Assembly (NCBI RefSeq): GCF_003336225.1
Contig: NZ_QPID01000003.1
Span: 372,001 to 436,000, forward strand
Direction of reading: 5' to 3'
Length of the DNA: 64,000 nt
Source: Corallincola holothuriorum
GTDB lineage: Bacteria > Pseudomonadota > Gammaproteobacteria > Enterobacterales > Neiellaceae
In this document: in pieces, positions 1-9,118 of the stretch
How the letters are laid out: every line of letters starts with the position of its first letter
Position numbering within the stretch: position 1 is the stretch's first letter
The notes under the pieces: model-generated
Seen by the model: only the letters and a program-made list of their open reading frames with translations
The model's database searches: none
What the model was told of the DNA's origin: nothing
Program-made: the position numbers and the translations under genes

Positions 1-226
1 CTTGTAATACCGCAGAGATTTTGTCTGCTAACGGCGCGTATTGATCGTCAACGATGAGCAACCCATCGGTGCCGGCTGAAGCGCCAATATTGCCCCCGGA
101 ACCGGTGAGCATATACACGCCGTTACGTAGTGCAGTTTTTTCTATCTCAACATCGGCGAAGCGATCATCGGCCAGCGCCGAATAACTAAAGCAGATAGAA
201 AGTAAACCCAGCCAAATAGATCTCAT
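1..226 (-). CDS. Secreted MBL-fold metallo-hydrolase, N-terminal part (runs off the window)
   Basis: Only the first 75 codons are present; the gene continues beyond base 1. The ATG at 224-226 opens a hydrophobic signal peptide ending near SYSALA, followed by a mature start DDRFADVEIEK. The stretch GGNIGASAGTDGLLIVDD is typical of the first beta strands of metallo-beta-lactamase-fold hydrolases of the periplasmic MBL-fold/quinoprotein-relay type. The zinc-binding HxHxDH motif would lie beyond the window edge, so catalytic competence cannot be judged. The ribosome binding site is weak. The family call rests on this N-terminal motif alone; the substrate is unknown. Confidence 0.7.
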   Translation of the reverse strand, partial: MRSIWLGLLSICFSYSALADDRFADVEIEKTALRNGVYMLTGSGGNIGASAGTDGLLIVDDQYAPLADKISAVLQ

Positions 227-325
227 TGTGCATTTCCGTATAAAGAGGATGAGTCATCCAAGATAGATGATTGCCGTTTAATAGAACAGCTTACGATGTA
301 ATTCACTGTCGCGATCAACGGCAAC

Positions 326-354
326 AAAAAAGCCCGCGTTAGTCGCGGGCTTTT
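326..354 (-). terminator. Intrinsic terminator downstream of pyrC
   Basis: An 8-bp perfect stem (AGCCCGCG at 331-338 and CGCGGGCT at 344-351) closes a 5-nt loop. Read on the minus strand it is followed by a run of T (A-run at 326-331 on the plus strand). It lies 28 bp past the pyrC stop codon. The plus strand has a shorter T-run (351-354), so it may act weakly in both directions. Confidence 0.85.
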
Positions 355-381
355 GATGGTTTTACAGTTCAGAGGCGACGC

Positions 382-1416
382 TTAGCGCACCTGCCACTGC
401 AATGTTTCACCGGCATAGAATGGCACCATCGGCTTGCCAGCAACGTCTACTGTCGCAGGGATCTGCCACGGGTCACGCACCAACGTGACGGTATCCGTAT
501 TGCGCGGTAGACCGTAGAAATCTGGGCCATTGAAACTGGCAAAGGCTTCCAGTTTATCCAATGCACCGATTTGCTCGAAGATCTCAGCGTACAGTTCCAG
601 TGCTGCTGGCGCACTGTAACACCCGGCACAGCCACAGGCGTTTTCTTTGGCGTGTTGCAGATGTGGGGCGGAATCTGTACCGAGGAAGAACTTACTGGAA
701 CCACTGGCAACCGCCGCTTGCAGTGCTTGCTGATGAGTATTACGTTTCAGTACTGGTAAGCAGTAGTTGTGTGGCTTAATCCCGCCAACCAAAAGATGGT
801 TGCGGTTGTACATGAGATGTTGTGGCGTGATCGTGGCTGCCACGTTGTTACCGCTGGCCAGTACGAATTCTGCAGCATCGCCAGTGGTGATGTGTTCGAA
901 TACGACCTTCAGTTGCGGATATTTAGCGACGATCCCGCTTAAATGGGCATCAATAAAAACTTTTTCGCGATCAAATACATCCACTTCATCGGCGGTGACC
1001 TCACCGTGAACCAACAGCAATAAGCCAACCTCAGCCATCGCTTCGAAAGTGGCATCAAGCCCATCGAGATCGGTCACGCCGTGAGCGGAGTTGGTGGTGG
1101 CATTGGCTGGGTACAGCTTACAAGCCTTCACAATTCCTTGCGCCGCAGCCTCTCGCACCATCTCTGGCGTTGTGTTGTCGGTCAGGTAAAGGGTCATCAG
1201 CGGTGTAAAGCCACTGTCTACTGGCGTAGCAGCTTGGATTCGCTGGTAATAGGCTTGCGCATCTGCAGGTGTCACTACCGGAGGCTGCAGATTAGGCATC
1301 GCGATGGCTCTGGCAAAAACTCTGGCGGTGGCTGGAACGGCGGTTGCCAACATCGCCTCATCACGTAAATGAATATGCCAGTCATCTGGTCGGGTGATTG
1401 TTAGCGTATCTGCCAC
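382..1416 (-). CDS. pyrC: Dihydroorotase (class II, PyrC)
   Basis: Catalyses reversible cyclisation of carbamoyl-aspartate to dihydroorotate in de novo pyrimidine synthesis, in the cytosol. The 344-residue length matches E. coli PyrC (348). The metal ligands are visible at the expected places: His14-x-His16, the carbamylated lysine Lys100 in ACKLYP, His137, His175 in FEHITT and Asp248 in GTDSAPH. All are offset by two from the E. coli numbering. The start is a GTG (1414-1416) preceded by AGGAG six bases upstream. The gene is transcribed alone and divergently from the HDOD gene, and is followed by a strong terminator. No PurR-like operator was recognised upstream. Confidence 0.97.
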   Translation of the reverse strand: MADTLTITRPDDWHIHLRDEAMLATAVPATARVFARAIAMPNLQPPVVTPADAQAYYQRIQAATPVDSGFTPLMTLYLTDNTTPEMVREAAAQGIVKACKLYPANATTNSAHGVTDLDGLDATFEAMAEVGLLLLVHGEVTADEVDVFDREKVFIDAHLSGIVAKYPQLKVVFEHITTGDAAEFVLASGNNVAATITPQHLMYNRNHLLVGGIKPHNYCLPVLKRNTHQQALQAAVASGSSKFFLGTDSAPHLQHAKENACGCAGCYSAPAALELYAEIFEQIGALDKLEAFASFNGPDFYGLPRNTDTVTLVRDPWQIPATVDVAGKPMVPFYAGETLQWQVR

Positions 1417-1616
1417 GCGCTACTCCTTGGTTGCAATAAAATTGGCCGCCTTAGTCAAACGGCTCGAGCGATTATCCGCCTATTTTAACCTGTGTTGTGG
1501 CGGTTGTCTGTGTGTCGATTAATTGCCGACAAATTGTCGAGTTTGTGAGCTATAACTTTTCAACTGCTTAGCTCTGCTCTAATCTGGCTACTGTAGCTAT
1601 TTTTGTGGAGTTGTTG

Positions 1617-2453
1617 ATGGCGATTGTAACCGGCCAGTCTGAAAGCAAAGTCTTGGAAAATGTGGTGATACCGCCGCGACCAGAAGTATTAATTCAGGTC
1701 AGCAACGAGCTGAAGCAAACTGATCCTGATGTTCGGGTGATCGGTGATGCCATTGCCAAAGATGTCAGCATTGCTGCTGGCGTGCTACAGATCGTCAACT
1801 CTGCCGCCTACAAGCGCGAAAAAACCATCGAATCAATTCATCAAGCCGTCATGCTGCTGGGTTTGCATCGTGTCTACGCTGTGGTTAGGTCGGTTGCACT
1901 GCGCAATATGGTCGCAGATAGCTATCAGCTCGAGGCGTTTTGGGAAACCGCGTCGGATGTGGCACATACCTGCATGGCGGTTGCCTCTACCTTGGAAATG
2001 CACGATGACCTCGACCATGCTTATCTGCTTGGTTTGTTTCATATGGCTGGCGTGCCGGTCATGATGCATAATTTCGACGACTATGGCCGGGTTAAAGCCA
2101 CCGCTGATTGCAGTGGCTGGGATGTGGTTGTAGATGAAGAGATTGCCAGTTATGGCACCAGTCATATTGCCATCGGTGCTCGTCTAGCTGAAAAATGGCA
2201 CCTACCGGAAGTGGTCGCTGAAGCGATCTATCTGCAATACACACCTGAACAGCTGTTTAACGATGAGGTTACCCCCGAGAAAGTCACTGACATGGTGTGT
2301 GTGCTGAAAGTGGCACGACAAGTGGTGATGCGTACCAGTGAAACATTGGTGACCGAGCATGACTGGGAGAAGGTCGCCGAACCTGTGGCGGAGCACCTGC
2401 ATCTCACTGAAGACAGCCTAGAGCAGTTGGTTGAGTCGCTCGCCAATCGTTAA
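1617..2453 (+). CDS. HDOD domain protein
   Basis: A single HDOD domain fills most of this 278-residue protein. Seen are PPRPEVLIQVSNEL, the DVSIAAGVLQIVNSAAY segment and the helix IHQAVMLLGLHRV, all family hallmarks. HDOD proteins are HD-superfamily relatives that lack an intact metal site and usually act as output or scaffold modules in signalling; here there is no attached receiver, GGDEF or EAL domain. The ATG at 1617 is preferred because GGAG sits six bases upstream; an in-frame GTG at 1605 would add four residues. It appears monocistronic, between pyrC (divergent) and a small Cys-rich gene. No partner can be inferred from context. Confidence 0.85.
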   Translation: MAIVTGQSESKVLENVVIPPRPEVLIQVSNELKQTDPDVRVIGDAIAKDVSIAAGVLQIVNSAAYKREKTIESIHQAVMLLGLHRVYAVVRSVALRNMVADSYQLEAFWETASDVAHTCMAVASTLEMHDDLDHAYLLGLFHMAGVPVMMHNFDDYGRVKATADCSGWDVVVDEEIASYGTSHIAIGARLAEKWHLPEVVAEAIYLQYTPEQLFNDEVTPEKVTDMVCVLKVARQVVMRTSETLVTEHDWEKVAEPVAEHLHLTEDSLEQLVESLANR

Positions 2454-2628
2454 AGCGTCGACGGCTTAATCTTTTCCGCCAATTTTCAGTCTAATGCCGT
2501 GTTTGCGGTGACTAACTCGTCGCCAGAAACTTTGGCGGGTATAGTTGTGGCTCGAATGTTCGTTTAGGGAGTGCTCATTGTGGATGACAGTCTCTTGCAC
2601 GCGTTATTGTCTGGAAGTCATGACCGTT

Positions 2629-2904
2629 ATGAAGTGTTTCTGTTGCGATAAAAAAACCACAAGTCGTGAGCTGCTGATCATCAGCGCACAACATTATTGC
2701 CATGTTTGTGCCCTTGGCTTGTTTGGTAAAGAGGCTTTAAACAGCCCGGTCCCTCAGCAATCTAGCCGTTTTCAGCGTATTCTTCTTCACTTAAGAGCGT
2801 TGTTTTTTTTGGCTTCTGGATTGTGGGTTTTTGTGCTGCTGTATGAATTGCTTGAGTCAGCCTACAACTACTTGAAGACGAAGTTTGGCAAACAAAAAAT
2901 GTAG
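2629..2904 (+). CDS. Small Cys-rich protein with one membrane segment, unknown function
   Basis: About 91 residues. The N-terminus carries two CxxC-type pairs (CFCC and CHVC, roughly 24 residues apart), suggesting a small zinc ribbon. A hydrophobic stretch of about 20 residues (ALFFLASGLWVFVLLYELL) and a basic tail ending KTKFGKQKM follow. The start is uncertain: ATG 2629 places the zinc-ribbon-like part at the N-terminus, with GGAAG 11 bases upstream. In-frame ATG 2620, ATG 2584 and TTG 2578 are alternatives, the last with AGGGAG six bases upstream. A different-frame 23-codon ORF (2580-2651) overlaps the start. I do not recognise the family; it lies between the HDOD gene and kbl. Confidence 0.5.
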   Translation: MKCFCCDKKTTSRELLIISAQHYCHVCALGLFGKEALNSPVPQQSSRFQRILLHLRALFFLASGLWVFVLLYELLESAYNYLKTKFGKQKM

Positions 2905-3081
2905 GTTGAGAGCAGTAACTTGCGCGTTCTTTGCTTTGTTATCGGTCACTGTATCTCACCCTTTACAATCACGCTTTAAAACGCCCCTAAATAAACCCTA
3001 GGTCGCTATCCTCTTAACCCCTGCTAGCCTCATACAATAGTCAGTAGATTAACTTCTGCTCTTTACCACGAGGCTCGCTGC

Positions 3082-4278
3082 ATGAATCAACCATTTTACG
3101 ATCGACTTCAGCAACAACTAAAAGACGTCACCGAGCAGGGCTTATACAAGCATGAGCGGGTGATCACCAGTGCGCAACAGCCGTCGATGGCGGTGGCTGG
3201 TGGACAAGAGGTGATTAACTTCTGCGCCAATAACTACCTCGGCTTGGCCAATCATCCTCGGTTGATTGGTGCGGCGAAATCCGCGCTTGATAGCCATGGT
3301 TTTGGTATGGCTTCGGTGCGTTTCATTTGTGGTACGCAAGATCTGCATAAGCAGTTAGAAACCGAACTTGCCGCTTTTCTGGGGATGGAAGATGCGATCC
3401 TGTATAGCTCCTGTTTCGATGCCAACGGCGGCTTGTTTGAAACCCTGTTGGGGCCAAACGACGCCATTATTTCTGATGCCCTGAACCATGCATCGATCAT
3501 TGATGGGGTGCGACTGTGTAAGGCTAAACGCTTCCGTTATAGCAACAATGATATGGCGGAGCTGGAGCAGTGCCTACAGCAGGCGGATGCCGCGGGTGTT
3601 GAAACCAAACTGATCGCCACCGATGGCGTCTTTTCCATGGACGGTGTGATCGCTGATCTGGCGAGCATTTGTGATTTGGCAGACAAGTACAATGCGCTGG
3701 TGATGGTGGATGACTCCCATGCCGTTGGTTTTGTCGGTGAGCAGGGACGCGGCAGTCATGAGTATTGTGATGTGATGGCGCGTGTCGACATTATTACCGG
3801 CACTCTGGGTAAAGCGATGGGCGGTGCTTCTGGCGGTTATACGGCCGCGCGTAAAGAGGTGATCGATTGGCTGCGTCAGCGTTCACGTCCCTACCTATTT
3901 TCTAACTCCCTAGCGCCCGCCATTGTCGGCGCTTCATTGGAAGTACTGCAACTACTAAAAGAGAGTGCCGAACTGCGTCAGCAGGTAAAGCAGAATGCAG
4001 CGTATTTCCGTGAAAAAATGGCCGCTGCGGGCTTTACCTTAGCTGGCGCTGATCATGCCATCGTGCCGGTGATGCTAGGGGATGCCAAGTTGGCGAGCAC
4101 TATGGCTGACAAGATGCTGGAGCGCGGCGTCTATGTGATTGGTTTTTCATTCCCGGTGGTGCCTCAGAACAAGGCGCGCATTCGAACGCAAATGTCGGCG
4201 GCGCATACCCAGCAACAACTTGATCAGGCGATCGCGGCATTTATTGAAGTGGGTAAAGAGTTGAAGGTGATCCCATGA
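3082..4278 (+). CDS. kbl: Glycine C-acetyltransferase (2-amino-3-ketobutyrate CoA ligase)
   Basis: PLP enzyme that cleaves 2-amino-3-ketobutyrate with CoA to glycine and acetyl-CoA, the second step of threonine degradation. It is 398 residues, the length of E. coli Kbl, and the Schiff-base lysine is Lys244 in [10 protein letters not shown]. Also visible are the substrate/PLP motif [10 protein letters not shown] near residue 50 and VDDSHAVGF near 209-217. The ATG at 3082 has a GAGG motif upstream. It overlaps tdh by four bases (ATGA), so the two enzymes are translationally coupled and the unstable intermediate can pass directly between them. Confidence 0.97.
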   Translation: MNQPFYDRLQQQLKDVTEQGLYKHERVITSAQQPSMAVAGGQEVINFCANNYLGLANHPRLIGAAKSALDSHGFGMASVRFICGTQDLHKQLETELAAFLGMEDAILYSSCFDANGGLFETLLGPNDAIISDALNHASIIDGVRLCKAKRFRYSNNDMAELEQCLQQADAAGVETKLIATDGVFSMDGVIADLASICDLADKYNALVMVDDSHAVGFVGEQGRGSHEYCDVMARVDIITGTLGKAMGGASGGYTAARKEVIDWLRQRSRPYLFSNSLAPAIVGASLEVLQLLKESAELRQQVKQNAAYFREKMAAAGFTLAGADHAIVPVMLGDAKLASTMADKMLERGVYVIGFSFPVVPQNKARIRTQMSAAHTQQQLDQAIAAFIEVGKELKVIP

Positions 4279-5312
4279 CCATGATGCGAGGATTAGCCAA
4301 GCTCAAAGCGGCACCTGGGATCTGGATGACCGAGGCACCGTTACCTGAATTGGGACATAACGACCTGCTGATTAAGATCCGGAAAACAGCGATTTGCGGT
4401 ACCGATCTGCATATCTATAAGTGGGATGAGTGGTCGCAGAACACCATCCCTGTGCCAATGATTGTTGGCCATGAGTATGTTGGTGAAGTCGTTGCTATGG
4501 GCCAAGAGGTACGTGGCTTTAGCGAGGGCGATCGTGTTTCGGGAGAGGGACATATTACTTGTGGTCACTGTCGAAATTGCCGCGCCGGCCGTCGTCACTT
4601 ATGCCGAAATACCGTAGGTGTCGGCGTGAATAGGCAGGGGGCATTCGCTGATTATCTGGTGATCCCTGCTTATAACGCATTCAAGATCCCTACAGGGATC
4701 AGTGATGAATTGGCGTCTATCTTCGACCCATTCGGTAACGCCGTGCATACCGCGCTAAGTTTCGATTTAGTTGGCGAAGATGTACTTATTACCGGCGCAG
4801 GCCCGATCGGCATCATGGCGGTGGCGATAGCCCGCCATTGTGGTGCTCGTCATGTGGTGATCACCGATGTGAATGATTATCGTCTGAATCTGGCGGCGCA
4901 GATGGGGGCGAGTCGGGTAGTCAATGTGGCGAAAGAATCATTGTCTGATGTGATGGTTGAGCTGGGTATGACCGAAGGTTTTGATGTCGGTATGGAGATG
5001 TCGGGTGTGCCAAGTGCCTTTTCCGCGATGCTGGACAAGATGAACCATGGCGGCAAAATTGCGTTGTTGGGGATCCCGCCATCGGACATGGCTATCGATT
5101 GGAATCAGGTGATCTTCAAAGGGCTTGAAATCAAAGGTATTTATGGTCGAGAGATGTTCGAGACCTGGTACAAAATGGCTAGCCTGTTGCAGTCTGGTTT
5201 GGATATTTCGCCGGTGATCACCCATCGTTTTGATATCAATGATTTTCAGCTTGGCTTCGATGCCATGGTCTCTGGTCAATGTGGCAAGGTGATCCTGGAT
5301 TGGAGCGACTGA
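4275..5312 (+). CDS. tdh: L-threonine 3-dehydrogenase
   Basis: Zinc- and NAD-dependent oxidation of threonine to 2-amino-3-ketobutyrate, the substrate of the adjacent Kbl. The protein is a medium-chain dehydrogenase of 345 residues (E. coli 341). Catalytic zinc ligands are Cys41, His66 and Glu67; the structural zinc is held by Cys96, Cys99, Cys102 and Cys110. The Rossmann motif GAGPIGIMA is near residue 175. The ATG at 4275 overlaps the kbl stop and has AAGGTG upstream; a second ATG three codons later matches the E. coli N-terminus better, so the exact start could be 4284. No leader or Lrp site was identified. Confidence 0.97.
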   Translation: MTMMRGLAKLKAAPGIWMTEAPLPELGHNDLLIKIRKTAICGTDLHIYKWDEWSQNTIPVPMIVGHEYVGEVVAMGQEVRGFSEGDRVSGEGHITCGHCRNCRAGRRHLCRNTVGVGVNRQGAFADYLVIPAYNAFKIPTGISDELASIFDPFGNAVHTALSFDLVGEDVLITGAGPIGIMAVAIARHCGARHVVITDVNDYRLNLAAQMGASRVVNVAKESLSDVMVELGMTEGFDVGMEMSGVPSAFSAMLDKMNHGGKIALLGIPPSDMAIDWNQVIFKGLEIKGIYGREMFETWYKMASLLQSGLDISPVITHRFDINDFQLGFDAMVSGQCGKVILDWSD

Positions 5313-5430
5313 CAGCAGCATTTGCTTTAGCGTACGGTCATAAATCTGCAGTAGTTGGTTGCTAGAGTGCACAGCAATTGCGGTGCTGACATTGAATCGG
5401 TACCCATTTGTCTGTGGCGACAGAGGAACA

Positions 5431-5637
5431 ATGACTATGCTAAGCCAGACTCGAGTGTGTGCCGAATGTGAAGGTACAGGTATCTTTACCTTAATTAGCC
5501 ACCGCGGTATCGAGGGCTTGTATCGTGAGCTGATCGATTGCCCCGGCTGCCAAGGCTCCGGGGTTGAAGCGGGTATGCTGAAACTGGTATCACGCTGGTC
5601 ATCGGCGCCAGAGTCGAAAATTAACCTGGTCGAATAG
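5431..5637 (+). CDS. Small DnaJ-type zinc-finger-like protein, unknown function
   Basis: A 68-residue protein with two Cys-rich knuckles of the DnaJ central-domain type: CAECEGTG near the N-terminus and CPGCQGSG about 25 residues later (CxxCxGxG twice). Two such knuckles form one zinc site in DnaJ; here nothing else of DnaJ is present. GAGGA lies just upstream of ATG 5431, and ATG 5437 is an alternative. An upstream in-frame extension to 5359 lacks a good ribosome binding site. It lies between tdh and glpE on the same strand. The motif is clear; the role (perhaps protein or RNA binding) is inference only. Confidence 0.65.
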   Translation: MTMLSQTRVCAECEGTGIFTLISHRGIEGLYRELIDCPGCQGSGVEAGMLKLVSRWSSAPESKINLVE

Positions 5638-5723
5638 ACGGGCTAGATTAACCCCCTAGACTCCTTGGGTGTTTATCTGTGCTTAGCTCACGTAGAATCT
5701 CCCTTCGCCAAGAAGGAGTCGTC

Positions 5724-6068
5724 ATGAGCGAGTTTCAACATATCGATGTTATGCAAACCCAACAACTGCTGGATGCCGATGAGGCGACCGTGGTTGATAT
5801 CCGTGATGAAAACAGCTTCGCTGCGGGCCATATTCAAGGATCTGTTCATCTTACCAACGGTTCATTGTCGAACTTTATGGCCGACGCTGATTTTGACCGT
5901 CCACTGATTGTGGTTTGCTATCACGGTATCAGTAGCCAAGGGGCTGCGCAGTATATGGCACAGCAGGGTTTCGAGCAGGTGTATAGCATGGATGGTGGTT
6001 TTGAAGCGTGGCGTCGCCAGTTGCCCTATGTGGCGCCCGATCCTGATGACGCGCCAATCGCTCCTTAG
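5724..6068 (+). CDS. glpE: Thiosulfate sulfurtransferase GlpE (single-domain rhodanese)
   Basis: Transfers sulfane sulfur from thiosulfate to cyanide or a dithiol acceptor, in the cytosol. It is a single rhodanese domain of 114 residues (E. coli GlpE 108). The active-site loop CYHGISS carries Cys65, the same position as in E. coli. [15 protein letters not shown] is the conserved N-terminal rhodanese motif. ATG 5724 has AAGGAG seven bases upstream; a longer in-frame extension upstream is not supported. glpG follows 78 bp later on the same strand, the usual glpE-glpG pairing, though no glpR/glpD neighbours are present. A short inverted repeat (TGGCCG at 6070-6075, CGGCCA at 6079-6084) sits between the two genes. 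Confidence 0.93.
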   Translation: MSEFQHIDVMQTQQLLDADEATVVDIRDENSFAAGHIQGSVHLTNGSLSNFMADADFDRPLIVVCYHGISSQGAAQYMAQQGFEQVYSMDGGFEAWRRQLPYVAPDPDDAPIAP

Positions 6069-6146
6069 TTGGCCGCAACGGCCAGAGTATGAGTTCCCGC
6101 TCAGAGTGAGGCATAATGGCGTTATCTCATTACCCTAGGTGTCGCT

Positions 6147-6998
6147 GTGATAGAAATCGCCACGTTATCTTCTCCCCGTGCTGCCCAAGCCTTCGTTGAT
6201 TATCTAGCTACCCAAAGCATTGCTTGCCAGTTGCGACCGGAAGGGCAGGGGGTAATGCTGTTGTTGCACGATCCGGGGCAAGAATCCCATGTTCGTAGTG
6301 AGCTACAGAAATTTGTCGAAAACCCGAGTCATCCGCGCTATATGGCAGCGTCGTGGGAGCGCAGTGATAACGCTGGCGTGCGGTTTGATTACGGTGCACC
6401 CGGCACCGGTTTGATGCGTAATTTTCTGCTCCATGCTGGGCCGGTCAACCTGATTGTTTTGGCTATCTGCGCTGTTGTTTTCCTGTTCTCTTTCTTAGGT
6501 ATGCTGGGCTATGTCCGGTATTGGCTGCAGTTCTTTCCTTCCATCGACGCATTGACAGGGTGGCAGCAATGGCGCTGGTTAACGCCGGCGTTTATCCATT
6601 TCAGTTTTATGCACCTGATTATGAATGCGCTGTGGTGGTGGTATCTGGGAGGACAGCTGGAACAGAAAGAGGGAAGCCGGCCGCTGTTGATACTGTTTCT
6701 ATTAACTGCCGCGCTGCCAAACTTCGCTCAATTTCTATTGAGTGGCCCCAACTTTGGTGGTTTGTCAGGGGTGGTTTATGGTTTGTTTGGTTATGTTTGG
6801 GTACGCGGAATGATGGCACCAACAGTGGGATTGTCACTGACCCCCGGGCTCACGGGGTTTATGTTGATATGGTTGGTGATCGGTTTTCTCGGTTGGTTTG
6901 GTCCGCCGATGGCTAATATGGCGCATTTCGGTGGCTTGCTGGTGGGCGCTGGCTATGCGGCGACTCGTAGTATCAATAAAAAAGGCTTGGCGGAATAA
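6147..6998 (+). CDS. glpG: Rhomboid intramembrane serine protease GlpG
   Basis: Inner-membrane protease that cuts substrates within or near transmembrane helices. Residues 1-90 form the cytoplasmic domain (AQAFVDYLATQ, NPSHPRYMAASW), and six hydrophobic helices follow. The catalytic dyad is Ser207 in GLSGVVYGLFGY and His260 in NMAHFGG, with His151 and Asn160 in the oxyanion region. At 283 residues it is close to E. coli GlpG (276). The start is GTG 6147 with AGGTG upstream. The stop codon lies in the loop of a hairpin that probably terminates the convergent gene on the other strand. Confidence 0.95.
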   Translation: MIEIATLSSPRAAQAFVDYLATQSIACQLRPEGQGVMLLLHDPGQESHVRSELQKFVENPSHPRYMAASWERSDNAGVRFDYGAPGTGLMRNFLLHAGPVNLIVLAICAVVFLFSFLGMLGYVRYWLQFFPSIDALTGWQQWRWLTPAFIHFSFMHLIMNALWWWYLGGQLEQKEGSRPLLILFLLTAALPNFAQFLLSGPNFGGLSGVVYGLFGYVWVRGMMAPTVGLSLTPGLTGFMLIWLVIGFLGWFGPPMANMAHFGGLLVGAGYAATRSINKKGLAE

Positions 6999-7016
6999 GC
7001 TGACCAGCCAAGCCTT
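6978..7016 (-). terminator. Terminator of the FliL-like gene, overlapping the 3' end of glpG
   Basis: A 10-bp perfect stem (AAGGCTTGGC at 6982-6991, GCCAAGCCTT at 7007-7016) has a 15-nt loop. On the minus strand it is followed by TTTTTT (6978-6983). It lies 35 bp beyond the stop of the minus-strand gene and overlaps the last codons and stop of glpG, so the glpG coding end doubles as the U-tract. Confidence 0.75.
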
Positions 7017-7050
7017 CGATGTCACCCCATGGCGCTATGAGGCCGTGTTT

Positions 7051-7455
7051 TTAGTGATAAATATATTTGGTAAACAGTAATTCGGTTGCCAGCTCTTGAC
7101 CGGTTTCCTTTTTCAGCAGTTGATTGACGGTGTTAAAGCACAGCTTACGGATCTCTTCGCGTCCGGCTAACGATTTAACCCTGTCTTCAGGCTGGCGACC
7201 CAATACATCAACCAGAGCGGCACGCAGTAAGGGAGCGTGATGCTCAATGATCTTCAGATTGGTTTCGCCTTGAGCCATCAACTCGATGGTTACTCGAACA
7301 AAGCCAACTTTCTTTCCTGTGCTCAGGTAGTTGGTAATGATGTCAGGCTCGAAGCCGTAATACATAAAAGTACTGTCATCTGCCAACGCCACTTTTGACG
7401 ACAGGCTCATCACTAAGCTGATACAGATGGCCATAAGTAGTTGCCGACATTTCAC
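7051..7455 (-). CDS. FliL-like secreted protein (orphan)
   Basis: About 134 residues with an N-terminal signal peptide (LLMAICISLVMSLSSKVALA) and a mature domain resembling the periplasmic part of flagellar protein FliL. The supporting segments are VGFVRVTIELM, an HHAPLLRAALVDVLGRQ helix and a C-terminal TELLFTKYIYH strand. FliL stabilises stator function in flagellar motors, but no flagellar gene lies nearby, and similar orphan copies sit beside ubiC in related bacteria. The GTG at 7455 is preferred because AGGAG lies seven bases upstream; GTG 7458 and GTG 7479 are alternatives. It is convergent with glpG and divergent from ubiC. Confidence 0.7.
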   Translation of the reverse strand: MKCRQLLMAICISLVMSLSSKVALADDSTFMYYGFEPDIITNYLSTGKKVGFVRVTIELMAQGETNLKIIEHHAPLLRAALVDVLGRQPEDRVKSLAGREEIRKLCFNTVNQLLKKETGQELATELLFTKYIYH

Positions 7456-7625
7456 CACGTTTCTCCTGCTGCCAATCACGGCGGTTCTAATCTCTTTGAG
7501 GGAAGTCTAAAGGGGTTGATGGCTTACGCCAAGCTTCCGTATCAAACTCTGACACTATTATTGTCCATTATTCAGCTTTTCAACGGGTTCCTGTTACTAT
7601 ATCGGCGATTATTACCAGTTATTTA

Positions 7626-8204
7626 GTGATTGTGAGCAAGCAAGAGTTATCTCGCCATTTTCCTTTCGGTCTTACGACCCAATGGAGCCCCATAAAACAA
7701 CAAGATCTGCACTCCGTGCGGATGGCTGACTGGTTGTTGGATAGCACCTCATTAACGGCCCGTTTGAAGCGACATTGTCAGGATTTCTCTGTCCGTGTGT
7801 TAGGGGAGTCTTATCTGGCTTTGAGCGCGGATGAACAGTCACAACTAGCAACCGCTGACAGCGAAGGGTTTGTCCGTGAAGTTATCCTGTTTTGTGATGA
7901 TAAACCTTGGGTCTTTGCTCGCACGGTGGTGCCGTTAGCTACCCTGTCTCAGGGACAAGAGCTACAGCAACTTGGTGAGCGGCCGTTGGGTGCCTTATTG
8001 TTTGCCACGCCGGGTATGGTGCGAGATGCCGTTGAGGTGACTCATTTAGCGGCAGATCATCCGCTGTCTAAATCGGCCCTGCTGTGGGGCGCAGATAAGC
8101 AAAGGGATCTGTGGGGACGACGCTCCCGTTTTTTGTTGCCTGCAGGTGCTTTGCTGGTCAGCGAAATGTTTTTACCCGACTGTGCTGCCTATGTTGAGGA
8201 GTAA
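7626..8204 (+). CDS. ubiC: Chorismate pyruvate-lyase
   Basis: Removes pyruvate from chorismate to give 4-hydroxybenzoate, the first committed step of ubiquinone synthesis. The 192-residue protein (E. coli 165) shows family landmarks: [14 protein letters not shown] near the N-terminus, [21 protein letters not shown] with the substrate-binding arginine region, and a C-terminal LWGRRSRF segment before the product-binding end. The start is a GTG at 7626 (GTG 7632 possible) without a strong Shine-Dalgarno. ubiA follows after 5 bp, so the two are an operon supplying the ring and then its prenyl tail. Confidence 0.93.
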   Translation: MIVSKQELSRHFPFGLTTQWSPIKQQDLHSVRMADWLLDSTSLTARLKRHCQDFSVRVLGESYLALSADEQSQLATADSEGFVREVILFCDDKPWVFARTVVPLATLSQGQELQQLGERPLGALLFATPGMVRDAVEVTHLAADHPLSKSALLWGADKQRDLWGRRSRFLLPAGALLVSEMFLPDCAAYVEE

Positions 8205-8209
8205 GTAAG

Positions 8210-9070
8210 GTGGAGATTGCGCAGAAGCTATCGGCCTATGGACGTCTGATGCGAGTGGATCGTCCTATTGGCACTTTATTACTGCTTTGGCCGACGTTGT
8301 GGGCTTTACTGATTGCGGCTCAAGGTGTGCCAGAGTGGCACCTACTGGTGGTATTTGGCTTGGGTGTGTTCTTGATGCGCTCGGCTGGATGTGTAATTAA
8401 CGATTTTGCCGACAGAAACTTTGATGGGTATGTGACGCGCACCCAACAACGGCCGTTGGTAACGGGCGAAGCCAGCGCAAAAGAGGCGTTGGGACTGTTC
8501 TTTGTGCTGTCGTTTTTTGCTTTCTTATTAGTGCTGACACTGAATACTTTTACCATCGTATTAAGTGTCGGTGGTCTGGTACTTGCTGCTTGTTACCCCT
8601 TTACTAAGCGCTTTACTAACCTTCCGCAGGTGGTGTTAGGTGCCGCCTTTAGCTGGGCGATACCCATGGCATTTGCAGCCGTTCTCGGAGAAGTCCCGCG
8701 CTATGCTTGGTGGTTGTTTGCCGCCAATCTGAGCTGGACGGTGGCTTATGACACCCTATACGCCATGGTTGATCGGGATGATGATGAGAAGGTCGGGATC
8801 AAGTCGACTGCGCGACTGTTTGGGCATTACGATTTGCTGGCGATCGGTGTATTGCAAAGTATGACTTTACTCTTGCTAGCCTTGCTATTCACAGAGCTGG
8901 ATTTAGGTTGGGCTGCCTGGTTAAGTCTACTAATTGCCGCACTCTTGTTTATTTCTCAACAAGTACAGGTCAAAGCGCGAGAGAGGAATGCTTGCTTTCA
9001 AGCATTCCTCGCTAACAACCGGGTCGGATGGGTACTTTCTTTAGGATTGTTGACCAGCTATCTGATGTAG
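8210..9070 (+). CDS. ubiA: 4-hydroxybenzoate octaprenyltransferase
   Basis: Integral membrane prenyltransferase that attaches the polyprenyl chain to 4-hydroxybenzoate. At 286 residues it matches the family. The first Asp-rich motif is N64-DxxD-xxxD (NDFADRNFD) and the second is [12 protein letters not shown] around 181-192, both binding Mg-prenyl diphosphate. About eight membrane helices are visible. The start is GTG 8210 with AGGAG upstream, five bases after ubiC. The conserved C-terminal [12 protein letters not shown] is encoded by a perfect 12-bp inverted repeat (8983-9010). A further short palindrome (9070-9085) begins at the stop codon but has no U-tract directly after it. Confidence 0.95.
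   Translation: MEIAQKLSAYGRLMRVDRPIGTLLLLWPTLWALLIAAQGVPEWHLLVVFGLGVFLMRSAGCVINDFADRNFDGYVTRTQQRPLVTGEASAKEALGLFFVLSFFAFLLVLTLNTFTIVLSVGGLVLAACYPFTKRFTNLPQVVLGAAFSWAIPMAFAAVLGEVPRYAWWLFAANLSWTVAYDTLYAMVDRDDDEKVGIKSTARLFGHYDLLAIGVLQSMTLLLLALLFTELDLGWAAWLSLLIAALLFISQQVQVKARERNACFQAFLANNRVGWVLSLGLLTSYLM
8983..9010 (+). repeat. Perfect 12-bp hairpin inside ubiA
   Basis: GAGGAATGCTTG (8983-8994) and CAAGCATTCCTC (8999-9010) are exact reverse complements around a CTTT loop. It lies about 60 bp before the ubiA stop and codes for conserved residues. No T-run follows, so it is not a standard terminator. Confidence 0.6.
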
Positions 9071-9118
9071 GCCTTATCTAAGGCCGATACACCATTATGC
9101 TTTTTACTTTTTCTGTCT

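Noticed and set aside
6070-6084. Short palindrome between glpE and glpG as a terminator
   Set aside because: Six-bp arms with a three-base loop and no T-run; too weak to call.
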